The notes under the pieces: generated by a model
The model's input: only the letters and a program-made list of their open reading frames with translations
What the model was told of the DNA's origin: nothing
Databases searched by the model: none
In this document: in pieces, positions 3,778 through 6,247 of the stretch
Numbering within the stretch: the stretch's first letter is position 1
How the letters are laid out: each line of letters opens with the position of its first letter
Position numbers and translations under genes: made by a program
Assembly: GCA_031266115.1 (NCBI GenBank)
Contig: JAISBQ010000185.1
Span: 1 to 6,247, forward strand
Length of the DNA: 6,247 bases
Source of the DNA: Bifidobacteriaceae bacterium
GTDB taxonomy: Bacteria > Actinomycetota > Actinomycetes > Actinomycetales > WQXJ01
Reading direction: 5' to 3'

Positions 3778-4227
3778 ATGACAACAACCCCTGATATGTC
3801 CCTCGCCGAGCTTCCTCCTCCTCCGTCTGGCGAGAGGGGCTGGTATCGCGACCCCCGCGGGGGCAGCAGCCGGCTTTTCTGGACCGGCGACGCCTGGTCC
3901 GAGTCCGGTGGCCGCCCGACACCGCCTCGCCTTCCTGCTGCGGCGTCCGCGCCGTCTATAGCGGCACCTGCGCGCTCGGCCGGGATCCTCGCTGTGGGTC
4001 TCGCGCTGGCGATCATCGGCACGCTGATCTCGGGCGCGAGTTCAATCGTCCCAGCCACGGTCAGTATGACCAGTGCTGGCGACCTGTCGATGGCGGCCCC
4101 GGCAATCGCTTCCGTGCTGACGGTGGTCGGCTCGCTACTCTCCCTGGTGGGTGTCGTGTGCGCCGCCATCGGTGTCTATCGGCTCGCCACCAAGGTGGAT
4201 GGGCTCCCCGGAGGTGGCCGGCCGTGA
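3778..4227 (+). CDS. DUF2510-like domain membrane protein (F), 149 aa
   Basis: ATG 3778 is chosen because it follows a TACCCT box by 8 nt; the frame is open upstream to 3622, but that part overlaps the promoter and G-run. Residues 21-40 (GWYRDPRGGSSRLFWTGDAW) match the W-Y-x-D-P...L-x-W-x-G-x-x-W pattern of DUF2510, a short domain often found at the N-terminus of actinobacterial membrane proteins. A Pro/Ala-rich linker leads to two hydrophobic helices, about 67-89 and 109-134, joined by a short Ser/Thr-rich loop. The predicted topology has both ends cytoplasmic. No catalytic residues are visible and the function is unknown. It overlaps gene G by a GTGA. Confidence 0.72.
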   Translation: MTTTPDMSLAELPPPPSGERGWYRDPRGGSSRLFWTGDAWSESGGRPTPPRLPAAASAPSIAAPARSAGILAVGLALAIIGTLISGASSIVPATVSMTSAGDLSMAAPAIASVLTVVGSLLSLVGVVCAAIGVYRLATKVDGLPGGGRP

Positions 4228-4685
4228 CGGTAGAACCAGCACCAACCCCCCACTTCTCCGAGCTGCCCCCACCATCTGACCCTGATTTGAGGGGGTGGCA
4301 CAAGGATCCGCGCCGGGAGAAGGCCCAGATTTTCTGGAACGGCGAACGGTGGACTGGGGAACGGAAGCTAATCTCGGGCGGGACTTCCTCGTCAACGCTC
4401 CCGAGCCATGTCGGGCAGGGCGGGTCTGCGGGCATGGTCGCCGCGGGGATCGCCCTACTTGCCTTCGGCATGCTGGCTCTCACGCTGGCCGCGGCCCTTC
4501 CTCCTGTCTCTACCTATGGTGGGTTCGAGGCGAGCGGGTTCGCGACGGCGGCCACGGTACTGGGTGTCGTGTCCTCTCTGGCGGGCCTGCTCTGTGCGGC
4601 GTTTGGCGCCTACACGATGGCGTCGGCGATAGACAGGCTGGCGGCGAAGCTCCTAGATAGCCCTCCGGGGCCCGATCGGAGCTAA
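4224..4685 (+). CDS. DUF2510-like domain membrane protein (G), 153 aa
   Basis: The start is GTG 4224, overlapping the TGA of gene F by 4 nt, which fixes the start and implies translational coupling. It is a paralog of F: the same FSELPPP lead-in (AELPPPP in F), then GWHKDPRREKAQIFWNGERW (residues 24-43) matching the DUF2510-like pattern with His in place of the usual Tyr. Two hydrophobic helices follow at about 69-93 and 106-130, and the end of the second (GLLCAAFGAY) resembles F (GVVCAAIGVY). A short charged cytoplasmic tail follows. A two-subunit membrane complex of F and G is plausible from coupling and similarity. Function unknown. Confidence 0.72.
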   Translation: MTVEPAPTPHFSELPPPSDPDLRGWHKDPRREKAQIFWNGERWTGERKLISGGTSSSTLPSHVGQGGSAGMVAAGIALLAFGMLALTLAAALPPVSTYGGFEASGFATAATVLGVVSSLAGLLCAAFGAYTMASAIDRLAAKLLDSPPGPDRS

Positions 4686-4942
4686 CACCCCATTTGGGCA
4701 CAGATTGGGCACAAACACCTCGGTGGCGGGGTTTCCCTGCTGGTCACCCCAGGTATTTGGGGAGTCCGGTCAGCTCCACCAGTTCTTGGAGCATAATGGT
4801 GCGCTTTTCGGGCGTTGTCACTGTTCAGAGCGCTTCGATTGTCTCCAACTGGTTGACTTTGCGCTACACGATCGCGACTCAGGGAGCACCTTTGCGCACC
4901 AGATGCACTATTGCGCTCCAGGGGCGGTAGGGTGTCGGCGGC
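4686..4942. other. Gene-free stretch with short repeats
   Basis: No convincing gene on either strand. It contains the direct repeat TTGGGCACA at 4694-4702 and 4705-4713 (11-bp period), an inverted repeat CCCCA/TGGGG at 4747-4762, an inverted repeat GCTCCA/TGGAGC at 4773-4792, and three copies of WTTGCGC at 4858-4864, 4891-4897 and 4910-4916. It lies between the end of the plus-strand membrane operon and the end of the minus-strand HTH gene, so some hairpins may act as terminators. Integrase arm-type or HTH-protein sites are also possible. Confidence 0.4.
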
Positions 4943-5587
4943 CTACTGGCCTGCGACAAGCCGGGCGACCGTCGTATGGGCAACGCCATACCGCCCGCCC
5001 AGCGCCCTGAGGGACCACCCGCCGGCGCGCAACCGCTTCGCTTCTTCGACCTGGTCGCCGGACAGCGGACTGCGCCGGGTGGGGACACCCGCTTTGGCTA
5101 GATGACGCCGCACTGTCTGAACGTGCACGCCGTGGTCGGCGGCGATGTGCGCCCGGCTCCGGCCCCGCGCGTGTCCACCTGCGATCAGGCTGGTCAATTC
5201 CGCGCCGCTCGGACGTGGCCTGGCCGCGGGCGGGTCGGCCAAAGCGGATCGGCGCTGTGCGGGATCAAGCCTTAGCTCGACCGTTCCTTCAGCGGTCAGC
5301 GCCATGGTGCCGTCCGCGAACAGCGAATCGATCAATCTGTTGGTCGGGGTGTCGGGCCGAAGCAACTCGTCGCGCAGCGACAGCATCCGGCGCATGAATT
5401 CCCCTGAGAGTGCGCCCGCGTTGCCTCGACTTGAGGGATCGCCCGGGCGGGCGATCAGTTCGGCCTCGCGGGAGTTCTCGGATGTCCCGTCGGCGTCCAC
5501 GTATAAATCGGCGCCGCCTGGCCTGTCGCCGGCGTCCGACCCTGGGTGCGGGTCCCGCCGGTCGGGTGCCCATCTGGGAAGTGTCAC
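4943..5587 (-). CDS. Protein with two resolvase-like HTH motifs, 214 aa
   Basis: The frame opens at GTG 5587..5585, 12 nt after the antitoxin stop. An alternative start, ATG 5395..5393, has a clear AGGGG ribosome binding site and would give 150 aa; I cannot settle which is used. The C-terminal third carries two HTH units: residues about 143-165 (SRAHIAADHGVHVQTVRRHL) and 189-212 (GWSLRALGGRYGVAHTTVAR), joined by GVPTRRSPLSGDQVEEAKRL. This arrangement resembles the C-terminal DNA-binding region of serine resolvases and related stand-alone HTH proteins. The serine recombinase catalytic domain is absent: the first 64 residues are Gly/Asp/Arg-rich, and residues 65-110 match nothing I know. It lies downstream of the toxin-antitoxin pair on the same strand and may be co-transcribed. 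Confidence 0.68.
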   Translation of the reverse strand: MTLPRWAPDRRDPHPGSDAGDRPGGADLYVDADGTSENSREAELIARPGDPSSRGNAGALSGEFMRRMLSLRDELLRPDTPTNRLIDSLFADGTMALTAEGTVELRLDPAQRRSALADPPAARPRPSGAELTSLIAGGHARGRSRAHIAADHGVHVQTVRRHLAKAGVPTRRSPLSGDQVEEAKRLRAGGWSLRALGGRYGVAHTTVARLVAGQ

Positions 5588-5599
5588 GCTGCGAGCGAG

Positions 5600-5851
5600 T
5601 CACGCCGATGTCAGCGCTACACGCTCCTCAACCCAGGTTTCGATCAAGTCTTGAATCGGGACGCCGGACCGGCCCGACTCGCGCTCCAACGCATCGAACA
5701 CATAAGCGGGCAAATCGACGGCGACCGTTCGCGGCTGACGACCGGGACGGCGGGCATTGGCCATGTCGAAGTACTGGAGTATGTCCTCCTCGCCATCGTC
5801 AACGAGCTGATCAAGCTCCTCGTTGCTGATGAACCTACGACTTCCCGACAT
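5600..5851 (-). CDS. CopG/RHH-type antitoxin of BrnT-like toxin, 83 aa
   Basis: ATG 5851..5849 is chosen for the strong AGGAGG ribosome binding site 9 nt upstream; longer in-frame readings run into the toxin gene. The N-terminal half is acidic (SNEELDQLVDDGEEDILQYF), as expected of a toxin-binding region. The C-terminal half is a ribbon-helix-helix: strand RTVAVDLP (41-48), helix AYVFDALERESGRSG and helix IQDLIETWVEERVA. The gene overlaps the toxin reading frame by 17 nt. Antitoxins of this type usually neutralise the toxin and repress the pair's promoter. Here the native upstream promoter has been displaced by an IS junction, so expression is uncertain. It differs enough from textbook BrnA that I leave the symbol blank. 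Confidence 0.78.
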   Translation of the reverse strand: MSGSRRFISNEELDQLVDDGEEDILQYFDMANARRPGRQPRTVAVDLPAYVFDALERESGRSGVPIQDLIETWVEERVALTSA

Positions 5852-6083
5852 AGCTCTCGACCTCCTCTTGCCTGCAACGTCGTACCGAGATGATGCGGAT
5901 GGCTTCACCACGTTGGGTTGTGATCGCAAGATGCATCCTACCGTTCAGCATCCCAATGGTCACTTGGCGAGGCTCCGGACCGGTGCGACCCGAATCGCCT
6001 ACAAGACGATCAGGGTCCTGCCAGATGGCCTTGGCTTCTTCGAAGTCGACACCATGCTTCCCGGTTTCTAGTTGGAAGTGCAA
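5835..6083 (-). pseudogene. brnT: BrnT family toxin gene truncated at its 5' end by IS30 junction
   Basis: Family hallmarks are clear: KHGVDFEEAKAIWQDP near the start, PRQVTIG in the middle, then RGEAIRIISVRRCRQEEVESY at the end. BrnT proteins are ribonuclease toxins with a RelE-like fold. Intact members normally begin FxWDxxKxxxNxxKHG; here only TGKHG remains, and the sequence before it is the 3' end of the adjacent transposase gene. The only in-frame start codon upstream is TTG 6083..6081, which lies in IS30-derived sequence and has no ribosome binding site. About 15 native N-terminal residues, including the WDxxK strand, appear lost. The rest of the frame is intact, so the truncation may be recent or the product may still be made from a fused start. 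It overlaps the antitoxin by 17 nt. Confidence 0.72.
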
Positions 6084-6247
6084 CGGGCTGTGGCCTGGAG
6101 CGATTCTAGTTGCTCTTGGAAGGCTTCCGCGGGGGTGGCCCAGGCGAGGACTTTCAGGGGCCGGTTGTTGATCTCTTCGACGATGCCGTCCAATTCGGCT
6201 TGGGTCAGGTCCTCGAAGCTCGTGCCCTTCGGCAGGTAGCGGCGCAG
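6068..6247 (-). mobile_element. IS30 family transposase, C-terminal fragment (cut by window edge)
   Basis: Reading in from the right edge, the minus strand gives LRRYLPKGTSFEDLTQAELD and continues with NNRPLKVLAWATPAEAFQEQ to TAG 6070..6068, 59 residues in all. The RxYxPKGT and NxRPxKxLxWxTPAE motifs are characteristic of the C-terminus of IS30 transposases (DDE type). The upstream part, with the catalytic residues, lies outside the window. The terminal inverted repeat is probably within GTTGCACTTCCAAC (6084..6071), close to the stop codon, but the exact end cannot be set without the other end. The IS abuts the brnT-like gene and has removed or displaced its start. Confidence 0.85.

Noticed and set aside
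3630..4169. Minus-strand frame of 179 codons over gene F
   Set aside because: Antisense to a gene with a DUF2510-like motif and membrane helices; no motif of its own.
4271..4295. CTGACCCTGATTTGAGGGGGTGG resembles the LTLIRGG repeat DNA
   Set aside because: It falls in a different, well-supported coding frame (DPDLRGWHKD) of gene G, and in the repeat's frame it has a stop. Likely coincidence.
5145..5654. Plus-strand frame of 169 codons, Ser/Ala-rich
   Set aside because: Shadow of the double-HTH gene on the minus strand, which has recognisable motifs.
1..6247. CRISPR array, tRNA or rRNA genes
   Set aside because: No regularly spaced direct repeats and no tRNA-like TTCRANYC plus acceptor-stem pairing were noticed on either strand; no rRNA-like segment.

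Overview
This 6.2 kb window looks like accessory DNA from a high-GC actinobacterium (Actinomycetota). The signs are GC-rich codon use, GTG starts, 4-nt ATGA/GTGA gene overlaps, TANNNT -10 boxes 6-8 nt from start codons (leaderless or near-leaderless transcripts), and DUF2510-like WYxDP...W membrane proteins. I cannot name the genus. The left two thirds resemble the regulatory region of a prophage or integrative element. No integrase, capsid or replication gene is visible, so that label is inference.

Positions 1-1263 (minus strand) hold a tightly coupled operon read right to left: an XRE-type HTH regulator, then three small proteins (64, 106 and 77 aa) that appear to be paralogs of each other, then a protein cut by the window edge that resembles a small actinophage family. 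The first four genes overlap by exactly 4 nt.

Positions 931-3518 contain seven small XRE-like HTH genes in 2.6 kb, two on the minus strand (m1, m2) and five on the plus strand (A, B, C, D, E). They form two divergent pairs (m1/A and m2/C). Each pair has a perfect palindrome near the middle of its intergenic region. Six of the seven carry a TANNNT -10 box 6-7 nt before the start codon; the seventh (B) is coupled to A by an ATGA overlap. The genes fall into families (A/B/D, m1/m2, C, E), and repeated tails and junctions suggest repeated duplication and reshuffling. It may be an immunity or lysogeny-type switch with several interchangeable repressors.

Positions 3519-3777 have no gene. They hold an 8-bp-stem inverted repeat and an 11-G tract sitting between a -35-like hexamer and a TACCCT -10 box, which could make the next operon phase-variable. 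Positions 3778-4685 are two translationally coupled paralogous membrane proteins, each with an N-terminal DUF2510-like motif and two transmembrane helices.

Positions 4686-4942 hold only short repeats. Positions 4943-6247 (minus strand) read right to left as the 3' end of an IS30-family transposase gene, a BrnT-type toxin gene that has lost its 5' end at the IS junction, an overlapping CopG/RHH antitoxin gene, and a protein with two C-terminal resolvase-like HTH motifs.
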